Below, in pieces: positions 6,801 to 14,490 of a stretch of DNA of 64,000 nt (its first letter is position 1; each line of letters opens with the position of its first letter). Under the pieces are notes generated by a model that saw only the letters and a list, made by a program, of their open reading frames with translations, had not been told where the DNA came from and did not search any database. Made by a program: the position numbers and the translations under genes. Source of the DNA: an uncultured Desulfobulbaceae bacterium (lineage in GTDB: Bacteria; Desulfobacterota; Desulfobulbia; Desulfobulbales; BM004); NCBI GenBank assembly GCA_947259115.1, contig CAMYKS010000018.1:24937-88936 (forward strand). Direction: 5' to 3'.

Positions 6801-9449
6801 TCACACTTTTAATGTCTTCAGTCTGAGTGAGTTAGTGATAACCGACACCGAGCTTAAGCTCATAGCTGCCGCAGCGATGATCGGGCTTAAAAGTATTCCG
6901 AATACCGGGTAAAGCACGCCGGCGGCAACTGGAACACCCAGAGAGTTATAGATAAAGGCAAAGAACAGGTTCTGCCTGATGTTTTTCATGGTGGCCCTGC
7001 TTAATCTGCGTGCCCGGACAATTCCGGTTAGATCGCCTTTAACCAGGGTAACCCCGGCGGACTCCATTGCCACATCAGTACCAGTACCCATAGCAATGCC
7101 TACTTCAGCCTGGGCCAAGGCAGGAGCGTCATTGATGCCGTCACCGGCCATTGCCACAATCTCGCCCTGCTGCTGATATTTTTTTACAGCATCCGCTTTT
7201 TGATCGGGCAACACTTCAGCCAGCACCTCATCAATATCAAGTTTATTTGCAACAGCTTCTGCTGTTACTTTGTTATCGCCGGTAAGCATGACGATGCGGA
7301 TATTTTCCTTATGCAGCTGACGGATTGCTTCAGGGGTTGTTTCTTTTATCGGATCTGCAACGGCAACCAGCCCGGCAATCATGTTGTCGACTGCCACAAA
7401 CATGACTGTTTCTCCTTCTTTGCGCATATGTTCGGCCTGATCTGCAATCTCGCCTGGATCAATGGAGAAATCCTCCATCAATTTATTATTGCCCAGAAGA
7501 ACCTTCCTTCCTTCTACAGTTCCGGAAACACCTTTACCGGTAATGGATTCAAAATCGGCTGCTGCGCTCAATTTTACTTTTCTCTCTTCAGCACCTTTAA
7601 CAATGGCTGCTGCCAGGGGATGCTCACTGCCTTTTTCCAGGCTCGCAGCCAGCTTGAGTACCGTGCTTTCATCAAGGCCATCAGCAGGTACCACCTCCAT
7701 CAATTTTGGTTTTCCCTCGGTCAGGGTGCCTGTCTTATCCACCACAAGGGTGTTCACTTTACGCAAGGTCTCGATGGCCTCGGCATTCTTGAACAGCACT
7801 CCCAAGGTTGCACCCTTTCCGGTTGCAACCATGATGGACATGGGTGTTGCCAGGCCGAGCGCACAGGGGCAGGCTATGATAAGAACCGATACTGCTGCAA
7901 TAATGGCATAGGTCAGCCTCGGTTCCGGACCAAACAACAGCCAAACCAGAAATGCGATAGCCGCGATACCGATGACAACAGGAACAAAATATCCTGATAC
8001 CACATCGGCCAGTTTCTGGATCGGGGCTCTGCTGCGCTGGGCATCGGCAACCATTTGCACGATCCGGGCAAGCAGGGTATCAGATCCAACTTTTTCCGCT
8101 TCAATGACAAGAGAACCTGTGCTGTTTACTGTGGCGCCGACAACCTTATCGCCCTGATTTTTCTCAACCGGAATCGGCTCACCCGAGATCATGGATTCAT
8201 CAACGCTGGATCTGCCTTCAAGTACGACACCGTCAACAGGGATTTTTTCGCCGGGTCGTACCCGCAGTTTGTCACCTTTTATGACATGGTCTAATGGAAT
8301 ATCTTTTTCAGTTCCGTCAGCATTAATTTTGCGGGCAGTTTTTGGGGCCAGGCCAAGAAGCGCTTTAATGGCAGCACCGGTCTGGCTGCGAGCCCGTAAT
8401 TCGAGTACCTGACCAAGAAGAATTAACGTGACAATAACGGCTGCCGCTTCAAAATAAACTCCTACAGTACCATCGGGCCCACGCATGGCATCAGGAAAGA
8501 GACCGGGCAAATAAACAGCCACCAGGCTGTATACATAAGCCACTGTTACACCCAGGCCGATCAAGGTAAACATGTTAAGACTGCGATTAATAACCGACTG
8601 CACACCGCGCTCGTAAAATGGCCAGCCCGCCCACAAAACCACGGGGGTGGCCAGGATCAGCTCAGTCCATTCCAGTGTTTTTGCTGAAGCCCAGGAATCA
8701 ATGATGCCGAGTCCGGGTATCATGTGCCGCATGGCGATAAGCACCAGGGGCAACGATAAAACAGCGCCCACAATGAAACGTCTTTTCATGTCCTCATATT
8801 CAGGATTGGACTCCTCTACATCAACGGTTCTGGGCTCTAGGGCCATGCCGCATTTCGGGCAACTCCCCGGTTCATCCTGGACAATCTCCGGATGCATGGG
8901 GCAGGTATACTCAGTCCTGGTTGCTGGGATTGCCGGAGTCATCGGCTCCAGAGCCATGCCGCATTTTGGGCACGAGCCCGGGTGATCCTGTACTATTTCC
9001 GGGTCCATGGGACAGGTATACTGCATGCCTTCTACCTGTTCTTCCTCGGCATGTTTCTCCTGTTCCCCAGAAATATATTCTTCTGGATCAGTCTTAAATT
9101 TTGTCAGGCAATGGTCTGAACAGAAATAATATTTTTTGCCGTCAAGTTCATATTGCCGGTAAGCATCCGGATCGTCAGTGGTCATGCCGCAGACCGGGTC
9201 CTTGAATTCCTGAGACTCAGGAGTCGGACTTTCTTCAGGACTCTCATTGGTCGACTTGATGAAATTTTCAGGATTATCCTTGAATTTTACAAGACAGTGT
9301 TCTGAGCAGAAATAATAGTCTTCCCCTTTGTGCTCATGGTGCAAGGATGCTGGTGCTATGTCAACATCCATGCCGCACACTGGGTCAACAAACACGGGCT
9401 TCTGCTCTTCAGCAGGATGACTGCTTTTTCTGTGTAATGTGTCGGTCAT
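6801..9449 (-). CDS. copA: copper-translocating P-type ATPase with two YHS and two heavy-metal-binding domains
   Basis: An 882-residue P1B ATPase that should export Cu(I)/Ag(I) from the cytoplasm. In order it has YHS domains at about 22-65 and 85-126 (PVCGM and FCS.HC), two zinc-ribbon-like modules at 144-170 and 181-207 ([19 protein letters not shown]), the transport motif CPC (527-529), the phosphorylation site DKTGT (571-575), SEHPLAA, the hinge GDGINDAP, and a last helix [13 protein letters not shown] typical of Cu+ pumps. No classical CxxC HMA domain is visible. The start at 9449 follows GGGGAGGTTATT; an upstream extension to 9590 is unlikely. The MerR-type promoter at 9890-9921 probably drives it with the preceding YHS gene. 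Confidence 0.92.
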   Translation of the reverse strand: MTDTLHRKSSHPAEEQKPVFVDPVCGMDVDIAPASLHHEHKGEDYYFCSEHCLVKFKDNPENFIKSTNESPEESPTPESQEFKDPVCGMTTDDPDAYRQYELDGKKYYFCSDHCLTKFKTDPEEYISGEQEKHAEEEQVEGMQYTCPMDPEIVQDHPGSCPKCGMALEPMTPAIPATRTEYTCPMHPEIVQDEPGSCPKCGMALEPRTVDVEESNPEYEDMKRRFIVGAVLSLPLVLIAMRHMIPGLGIIDSWASAKTLEWTELILATPVVLWAGWPFYERGVQSVINRSLNMFTLIGLGVTVAYVYSLVAVYLPGLFPDAMRGPDGTVGVYFEAAAVIVTLILLGQVLELRARSQTGAAIKALLGLAPKTARKINADGTEKDIPLDHVIKGDKLRVRPGEKIPVDGVVLEGRSSVDESMISGEPIPVEKNQGDKVVGATVNSTGSLVIEAEKVGSDTLLARIVQMVADAQRSRAPIQKLADVVSGYFVPVVIGIAAIAFLVWLLFGPEPRLTYAIIAAVSVLIIACPCALGLATPMSIMVATGKGATLGVLFKNAEAIETLRKVNTLVVDKTGTLTEGKPKLMEVVPADGLDESTVLKLAASLEKGSEHPLAAAIVKGAEERKVKLSAAADFESITGKGVSGTVEGRKVLLGNNKLMEDFSIDPGEIADQAEHMRKEGETVMFVAVDNMIAGLVAVADPIKETTPEAIRQLHKENIRIVMLTGDNKVTAEAVANKLDIDEVLAEVLPDQKADAVKKYQQQGEIVAMAGDGINDAPALAQAEVGIAMGTGTDVAMESAGVTLVKGDLTGIVRARRLSRATMKNIRQNLFFAFIYNSLGVPVAAGVLYPVFGILLSPIIAAAAMSLSSVSVITNSLRLKTLKV

Positions 9450-9498
9450 AATAACCTCCCCATATGCAATCTGTAGGTTTATCGTTTTAGTCCTTTGC

Positions 9499-9846
9499 TT
9501 ACAGAGTGCCAATATATTTGTTAGGATTAATTTCAAAAAGCTTCCGGCACTGTTCTGAACAGAAGTGAAATGTACGACCAAAATGATCACTGATTAATGA
9601 AGTGGGACTTTTAGGCACTTCCATTCCGCAGACAGGATCTCGCAACTCAATAATTTCAGATGTCTGCTTTTCAAGCTGTTCATGGTGGGTTGCATGATCA
9701 TTATTTCCTTCATGCTCTTTATGGTCATCATGGCTTTGGTCTTTGTGGTTATGGCCGCCACCACAACACCCACCACCTTTATTCATCATGTAGTAAAAAA
9801 GTGCGCCTAAAGCTGCTATCCATAAAAAACTTCCTATTGATGCCAT
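9499..9846 (-). CDS. membrane-anchored YHS-domain protein with His-rich linker
   Basis: A 115-residue protein: one N-terminal membrane segment (about 1-20), a [11 protein letters not shown] patch, a His/Asp-rich linker (about 30-60) and a C-terminal YHS domain (PVCGMEV, then [12 protein letters not shown]). YHS modules bind copper or other soft metals and are repeated in the downstream ATPase. It is the first gene after the MerR-type promoter at 9890-9921 and lies 49 bases before the ATPase start. It probably delivers or senses metal for the pump, which is an inference from context. Confidence 0.82.
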   Translation of the reverse strand: MASIGSFLWIAALGALFYYMMNKGGGCCGGGHNHKDQSHDDHKEHEGNNDHATHHEQLEKQTSEIIELRDPVCGMEVPKSPTSLISDHFGRTFHFCSEQCRKLFEINPNKYIGTL

Positions 9847-9889
9847 GATGATTGCCTCCTATTGAACTTCAGTTTTAGTCTTTGATTTT

Positions 9890-9921
9890 ACTATAAACAT
9901 TGAACAATACTACAGGGTCAA
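9890..9921 (-). promoter_or_regulatory. MerR-type promoter, copy 1
   Basis: On the minus strand, -35 TTGACC (9921-9916) and -10 TATAGT (9895-9890) are held 20 bp apart by CTGTAGTATTGTTCAATGTT. Overlong 19-20 bp spacers are the hallmark of MerR-family activation. It lies 44 bp before the YHS gene and thus before the ATPase. Near-identical copies are at 13321-13352 and 14001-14032. Confidence 0.8.
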
Positions 9922-9998
9922 GGGTTATAGTGATTTTTTCCTTCTTTAATTAACTATCTGAAATAACGATTAATTTCCAGATAAGAAGAGATTGATGA

Positions 9999-11066
9999 TT
10001 ATGAAAAATTACTACACGATTGAAAAATTGAGAAAAGATCAGGGTCAAAGTGTTTCCCGGCAGTATCAGCCATAATTTGGACGGCGTCCTTGTGATTTAG
10101 AGCCTTTCGATAAGGCCTGTCAGTGGTTAATGCGTCAAAAGCATCAGCTATGGCTATAATACGAGCGCTTATTGGTATTTCTTCTCCTCTAAGCCCTGAA
10201 GGATAACCGCTTCCATCAAACCACTCATGATGATATTGCACCCCTGGAATTACATCCTGCATTTCATCGACAAAACCAAGAATTCTTGCCCCAATTTCAG
10301 AATGGGATTTCATCCTCTGTAGTTCATTTTCAGAAAGGGCTCCACTTTTTCGTAGAATTGCATCATCGATACCTATTTTGCCAATATCATGGAGGATCGC
10401 GGCCAGTCTGAGTGATTCAATCGTGTTTTCCGGGAGTTTTAGAGCTGTAGCCAACTCCATAACATACTGACTTACACGTTTAGTATGGCCACCGGTATAT
10501 GGATCACGGCTGTTTATTGCCTCAGCCAAGGCTTCTACGGTATGCAAAAAGGTTTCATGCAGCTTATGATACAGGTTGGCATTTTCCATGGCTATGGCTG
10601 CCTGGCTGCCCAGGGAACAGAAAATCTCCAGTTCAACAAGAGAGAATTTGTGTGGATTGCCGTTAACACCTAACAACCCATAAGCCTCTCCCTGAATTTC
10701 CAAGGGTGCGAAAAACATGTCAAACAGAAAAGGCATGACATGGCGAAGACTTTGATGTTCATCTGCAACTAAAACTTCATCCATGGTAATAACGGTGCCC
10801 TTATGGACAATACAATGGTCAAACGACTGAATATTGTGAAATTGTTTTACCGGCAATTCATTGTCTTTAAACCCGAGTTCACTGTGAATGGTCAGGAAGG
10901 ATTTCTTTTCATCCAAAACCAGCAAAAGAACCTTATCAGCTTTCATGAGGCTTGCCGTCTTGCTGCAGATCATTTCCATTACCTCCTCAATACGCAGAGA
11001 GGAGTTAATGGCTTTGGACAGATCATGCAGGTTTTTTAATGAATCAACAATCTCTTTTTCAACCAT
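9999..11066 (-). CDS. GAF-HD-GYP cyclic-di-GMP phosphodiesterase
   Basis: A 355-residue cytoplasmic signalling protein. An N-terminal GAF sensor domain spans about 20-160. A complete HD-GYP domain follows (about 175-345), with HDIGK at 226-230, later His residues (KSHSEIG, YHHEWFDG), the GYP motif (DGSGYPSG) and DAFDALTTDRPYR. HD-GYP enzymes degrade cyclic di-GMP. No membrane segment is seen. It sits between the DUF302 gene and the MerR-driven YHS/ATPase block, 23 bases after DUF302, so it may link metal stress to c-di-GMP levels. That link is an inference. Confidence 0.88.
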   Translation of the reverse strand: MVEKEIVDSLKNLHDLSKAINSSLRIEEVMEMICSKTASLMKADKVLLLVLDEKKSFLTIHSELGFKDNELPVKQFHNIQSFDHCIVHKGTVITMDEVLVADEHQSLRHVMPFLFDMFFAPLEIQGEAYGLLGVNGNPHKFSLVELEIFCSLGSQAAIAMENANLYHKLHETFLHTVEALAEAINSRDPYTGGHTKRVSQYVMELATALKLPENTIESLRLAAILHDIGKIGIDDAILRKSGALSENELQRMKSHSEIGARILGFVDEMQDVIPGVQYHHEWFDGSGYPSGLRGEEIPISARIIAIADAFDALTTDRPYRKALNHKDAVQIMADTAGKHFDPDLFSIFQSCSNFS

Positions 11067-11089
11067 GTCACATGCCCGTGATAGTAAGT

Positions 11090-11476
11090 TTATATATTGT
11101 TTATTACTTTCTGGAGCTTAGCTCTGATTTGCGTTGCAATTTCACCTAAATCAGGATTGTCAACAGCCTGCATTGATGCCACGGGGTCTATTGCAGACAC
11201 TTCAACCGTCCCGTCAGGAGTCTCCTGAACAATTACATTACAGGGAAGCATTAAGCCGATTTTGTCCTCAGACAGTAAAGCCTGGTAGGCAAAAGGGGGA
11301 TTGCAGGCACCAAGAATTTTGTATCTACGAAAGTCGACATCCAGCTTTTTCTTCAGGGTTGCCTTAACATCTATCTCAGTCAGAATTCCAAAGCCCTCCT
11401 TTTTTAATTCGGAGGTTACTTTGTCGATTGCTTCTTCATAGGTTTTGGTTGTCTTTGTTGTAAAAAAATAGCTCAT
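11090..11476 (-). CDS. DUF302-domain protein
   Basis: A 128-residue soluble protein matching DUF302: it opens with YFFTTKTTKTYEEAIDK, has ILTEIDVKATLKKKL, then the conserved ILGACNPPFAYQALL and MLPCNVIVQE. DUF302 proteins are common in sulfur- and metal-rich bacteria and often sit beside YHS, DsrE and copper genes; their biochemical role is unknown. The two Cys residues near 58 and 79 could bind metal. It follows the YHS/membrane fusion gene by 14 bases and is probably in the same operon. Confidence 0.85.
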   Translation of the reverse strand: MSYFFTTKTTKTYEEAIDKVTSELKKEGFGILTEIDVKATLKKKLDVDFRRYKILGACNPPFAYQALLSEDKIGLMLPCNVIVQETPDGTVEVSAIDPVASMQAVDNPDLGEIATQIRAKLQKVINNI

Positions 11477-11490
11477 GTTTTATCTCCTTA

Positions 11491-12645
11491 TTATTCCGAT
11501 GTCAGATCCCAGACAAAGTTCCGTTCCGGTACACCGGCTACATTTCGTAATGTGAGTTTCAATGATTTCGTTTCTTGGGGTATGCTTTTGAAAATAAGTT
11601 TACCAGAGCGATGATGGCCTCCAGGTGCTGCACCATCCCATTTCTCGGGTCTGATCTCAAGGTTGTTATCCAATTGGAGAGTAGAAATGGCAACAGGATC
11701 AAATGAGAGGTCCACAGAATGTGTATCAAAGACTAATTTAAATTGAACTGGTTGTCCGAACCGTATCTCCTGAGGAGTGACCTTTACCTTGACACTTTTT
11801 TGATCGTCGGTTTTTGCCTTCAGGGTAATGACGGTATCCTGTTCTGCTGCCACTGCCAGGGTTGCAGACTGGGCGGCAGTGCTAAAAAATGTCAGGGCCA
11901 CAACTATAATGCCCACAGCTATCAAGCCATTACGAAACTTCCTCATGCTATGAAAAGCAACAAAGTTTCCAAGAGCATTTAGTGGTAACAAACTGTGTTT
12001 CTGGATAATGCCCAGCATTATAGTAATACCTATAAGGTTTGAAAAAACACCGATCAGGATGAGGGATAATTGATAGGTGGCAAGAAACGCCGCAGCCGCT
12101 GAAACACCCACGAGCGGCAGAACATTCACCAAGCCATGGGCGCAACAAGCAACCATGGACCCGGTGGAAACAGTTCCCGATGCAGCCACTTCAGCGGTGA
12201 CAGCAGTTGTTTTTTCAGCTACCCTCTGTTTTAAATAAGTAAAAAGCCCCAGCTGAAAACCGAAACCGGAAGCCAGGATAAGGATCCAGTACCAATTCCT
12301 TTTAAATTCCTGAAAAGCCGAATTGATAGAACCATTAGCAAGGGTAACGACCCCGAAAAAAATCAGCAGTAGTACTCCAACACCAATGGTTCCAAAGATT
12401 ACGGGGCGATTATTGCTGGCTGTCTTGCTGACCTCGCCTTGGCCTGAAAGGTAAGCAGTGGGATTTTTTGTGAACGCTTTCAGGCAGTGTGAACTACAGA
12501 AATAATACGCCGTTCCTTTATATTGATGATGAAGTGAATTGTCTTCTTCGGCAACGTTCATTCCACAGACCGGATCTAGGCTATATGTGAGATCGTCTTT
12601 TTTCTGACAGCATGGTTTTATTGTATCGTGATCATGTGGTTTCAT
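11491..12645 (-). CDS. YHS domain fused to membrane domain and periplasmic C-terminal domain
   Basis: This 384-residue protein combines three parts. Residues 1-70 hold a cytoplasmic YHS domain (PVCGMNV, YYFCSSHCLKAF). Residues about 80-265 form a membrane domain with five or six segments containing ACCAHGLVNVLPLVG, a Cys-Cys-His motif known from putative metal-transport proteins. Residues about 265-384 are a beta-rich extracytoplasmic domain with a HHRSG patch. The arrangement suggests passing a metal across the membrane, but this is an inference. It is the promoter-distal partner of the microprotein and MerR genes and is followed by DUF302. Confidence 0.75.
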   Translation of the reverse strand: MKPHDHDTIKPCCQKKDDLTYSLDPVCGMNVAEEDNSLHHQYKGTAYYFCSSHCLKAFTKNPTAYLSGQGEVSKTASNNRPVIFGTIGVGVLLLIFFGVVTLANGSINSAFQEFKRNWYWILILASGFGFQLGLFTYLKQRVAEKTTAVTAEVAASGTVSTGSMVACCAHGLVNVLPLVGVSAAAAFLATYQLSLILIGVFSNLIGITIMLGIIQKHSLLPLNALGNFVAFHSMRKFRNGLIAVGIIVVALTFFSTAAQSATLAVAAEQDTVITLKAKTDDQKSVKVKVTPQEIRFGQPVQFKLVFDTHSVDLSFDPVAISTLQLDNNLEIRPEKWDGAAPGGHHRSGKLIFKSIPQETKSLKLTLRNVAGVPERNFVWDLTSE

Positions 12646-12698
12646 AACGCCACCTCTTGTTCGTTAAATTTATGTGTATTTTTATAGAAAGTTGCAAG

Positions 12699-12839
12699 TT
12701 ATCCGCAGCAGCCCCCTTTATGTTGCTTGTGGGCCTGTCCTTGATCTTCATCAGTCTTATCGCCTTTACTTTTCCTTATAACCCCGAGAATCAGTAAACC
12801 GATTGCCAGTGACCATAAAATGATTCCAGTAGTTGTCAT
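12699..12839 (-). CDS. 46-residue single-span membrane microprotein with GGCCG tail
   Basis: This short ORF encodes 46 residues: MTTTGIILWSLAIG and a single hydrophobic segment to about residue 21, then a basic and acidic stretch and a C-terminal HKQHKGGCCG. A strong RBS (AAGGGAGG) lies 8-9 bases upstream. The ending recalls the [11 protein letters not shown] patch of the YHS protein at 9499-9846. It lies between merR and the YHS/membrane fusion, all on the minus strand. It could be a small copper-binding helper; there is no named family I can assign. Confidence 0.65.
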   Translation of the reverse strand: MTTTGIILWSLAIGLLILGVIRKSKGDKTDEDQGQAHKQHKGGCCG

Positions 12840-12853
12840 TGTTGGTACCTCCC

Positions 12854-13276
12854 TTAATGTTGGTGATGTTCATGTTCATGCCCGGTTAATGCATCCATGA
12901 TGGGACATTCACTTAATGGTCCGTGTCCATCACAGGCTCCTGCCAGATGCTCAAGGGCTCCTTGTATTTTGGAAAGGTCTTGTACCTTTTTCTTGATGTC
13001 TTCGATCTTTTCCACGGTCCGTTTTTTGATGTCCGCTTTGGTGGCATGCGGATCATGCTGCATAAACAACAGCTCTTTAATCTCTTTAAGTGTAAATCCG
13101 AGGTCTTTTGCACGTTTAATGAATTTGAGACGGCCAACCTCTTCCTCAGGGTAAATTCGGTAATTTGAATCTGTTCTGGGAGGAGGTTTTATTAACCCCT
13201 GTCTTTCGTAAAACCGAACAGTTTCAATACCTAATCCAACCTGTTTTGCTAGTCTTCCTATGGTCAGTCCATTCAT
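12854..13276 (-). CDS. MerR-family metal-responsive regulator
   Basis: A 140-residue activator. The N-terminal winged helix (residues 4-40, TIGRLAKQVG, VRFYERQGLI) is followed by a dimerisation helix and a metal loop with Cys115 and Cys124 (ACDGHGPLSECPI). A His-rich tail ends it. There is no Cys at the position of MerR Cys82, as in the Cu(I) sensor CueR, though the loop is one residue longer than in CueR. With a Cu+ ATPase nearby, Cu(I)/Ag(I) sensing is the best guess. A MerR-type promoter lies 45 bp upstream of its own start, implying autoregulation. Confidence 0.88.
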   Translation of the reverse strand: MNGLTIGRLAKQVGLGIETVRFYERQGLIKPPPRTDSNYRIYPEEEVGRLKFIKRAKDLGFTLKEIKELLFMQHDPHATKADIKKRTVEKIEDIKKKVQDLSKIQGALEHLAGACDGHGPLSECPIMDALTGHEHEHHQH

Positions 13277-13320
13277 TTGAATTCTCCTTAAAATTGATTG
13301 TTTGTTCGTACTTATATTTT

Positions 13321-13352
13321 ACTGTAAACATTAGACCATACTACAGGGTCAA
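13321..13352 (-). promoter_or_regulatory. MerR-type promoter, copy 2 (before merR)
   Basis: On the minus strand TTGACC (13352-13347) and TACAGT (13326-13321) are separated by 20 bp, CTGTAGTATGGTCTAATGTT, nearly identical to copies 1 and 3. Placed 45 bp before merR, it points to autoregulation and co-control of the microprotein and YHS/membrane genes downstream. Confidence 0.8.
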
Positions 13353-13547
13353 TAGTTATATGGAAATATTTTGCTACCATTTGACCAATGTATCGAATTG
13401 ATTGGCCTATTCAGTTAACTTGCCTATGCTGCTGGACTTCGTGAAATGATGCTTGTAGTATTTGTTGATATCCGGAAAATCCGAGAACAAGAAGAGAGAC
13501 TCGCCAGGCTCTCTCTTCATCATCATCCGGTTTGCGACAGACCGATA

Positions 13548-13955
13548 TTATCGGTAATATTTCTGCAGACGATCTTTGAAATCTTCGACGGACTCGCCGG
13601 GTATAATTTTAGGCCCGCTAATAAGCTTTGGTTCTGAAACATTGAACGTCGCCGTCAAACCTCCGTCAATATTTTTGATTTCCAGGGCCTCCAGCGGTAC
13701 AGCAACCCTAGTATCTTCACCTATTCCGAGCATGCTTTTTCCAAGAACGACATAATTGATTTCCCCTGTAGCCGCGGCCAGATTTATATCCCGGATTATT
13801 CCGAGATGCTTGCCTTCAAGGTTGTCTACTTCCAGACCGATAAGCTGCGTGGCCGTATAAGTGCTTGCAGCCTTCACAATTTCGCCTGCAAATGACTGAC
13901 TGGAAAACAACGCAACCGCCAGAATTGAGATCAATAAAATAATCTGTTTTTTCAT
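13548..13955 (-). CDS. exported PRC-barrel domain protein
   Basis: A 135-residue protein with a Sec signal peptide (1-23, SQSFA) and a PRC-barrel beta domain (about 35-110: LIGLEVDNLEGKHLG, IRDINLAAATG, YVVLG). PRC-barrels are small binding modules; periplasmic versions have no settled function. RBS GGAGG precedes the start. A MerR-type promoter with a perfect TATAAT lies 46 bp upstream, placing it in the same metal regulon. It stands alone, cut off from the RND operon by a strong terminator. Confidence 0.82.
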   Translation of the reverse strand: MKKQIILLISILAVALFSSQSFAGEIVKAASTYTATQLIGLEVDNLEGKHLGIIRDINLAAATGEINYVVLGKSMLGIGEDTRVAVPLEALEIKNIDGGLTATFNVSEPKLISGPKIIPGESVEDFKDRLQKYYR

Positions 13956-14000
13956 GATAATACCTCCATAAAATTGATTGTTTATCTATCCTTGTAATCT

Positions 14001-14032
14001 ATTATAAACATTGAACCATACTACGTGGTCAA
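14001..14032 (-). promoter_or_regulatory. MerR-type promoter, copy 3
   Basis: On the minus strand TTGACC (14032-14027) and TATAAT (14006-14001) are 20 bp apart with spacer ACGTAGTATGGTTCAATGTT. It lies 46 bp before the PRC-barrel gene and downstream of the terminator at 14072-14107. Confidence 0.8.
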
Positions 14033-14071
14033 GGGTTTAATTTAGCATTAATCACCATTTCGTAAGTAAAC

Positions 14072-14107
14072 AAAAAAAAGGACCGCAACCAGTTAAGGCT
14101 GCGGTCC
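14072..14107 (-). terminator. rho-independent terminator after the RND/PII operon
   Basis: Arms at 14097-14107 and 14080-14090 (GGACCGCAGCC and GGTTGCGGTCC on the minus strand) close over a 6-base loop. They are followed by eight Ts on the minus strand (14079-14072). It ends the czcCBA-PII transcript. Confidence 0.93.
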
Positions 14108-14148
14108 ATAGAAAAACTCATTACCAGTGGACATCTCAATAAGTTATT

Positions 14149-14490
14149 TTATAACGCTGCTTTGTCCTCCTTCCCATCGCAAATGCGCAAAGCAGATTCT
14201 ACCGAGGAAACAATGATTTTCCCATCACCCGGTTTACCTGTTTGTGCGTTTGCTCTGATTGTTTCAACTAGTAAAGGTACTAAGCTGTTTCTACAGATAA
14301 TTTCAAAACGTACATAAATTGGAAAATCAAGAGAAAGTGGCTCCTGGTCCTCTTTGTTTTTTTGATGGATTCCTCTGCGAACTTTTTTAACTTCGGACAT
14401 GCTTGCCCCAGGGAAATCTTCAACTTGGTGAAGGGCAGATATAACATCGTCACGCAGGACGGGCCTTACCATGGCAATTATTCGTTTCAT
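14149..14490 (-). CDS. PII-like protein linked to a metal RND pump
   Basis: A 113-residue GlnB/GlnK-fold protein (MKRIIAMVRPVLRDDVISAL, TGKPGDGKIIVSSVESALRI). The T-loop lacks the usual uridylylated Tyr context and reads RRGIHQKNKEDQEPL. PII relatives encoded next to heavy-metal RND pumps have been described as the PII-NG group, and this fits by sequence and place. It overlaps the RND gene by 4 bases (ATGA), so it is made with the pump and may regulate it by ligand binding. The ligand is unknown. Confidence 0.8.
   Translation of the reverse strand: MKRIIAMVRPVLRDDVISALHQVEDFPGASMSEVKKVRRGIHQKNKEDQEPLSLDFPIYVRFEIICRNSLVPLLVETIRANAQTGKPGDGKIIVSSVESALRICDGKEDKAAL

Noticed and set aside
7200..7997. 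Long plus-strand ORF (265 codons) opposite the copper ATPase
   Set aside because: It is antisense to strongly conserved ATPase motifs and has no recognisable protein features.
13548..13955. PRC-barrel gene as part of the RND/PII operon
   Set aside because: A strong terminator and its own MerR-type promoter lie between them.
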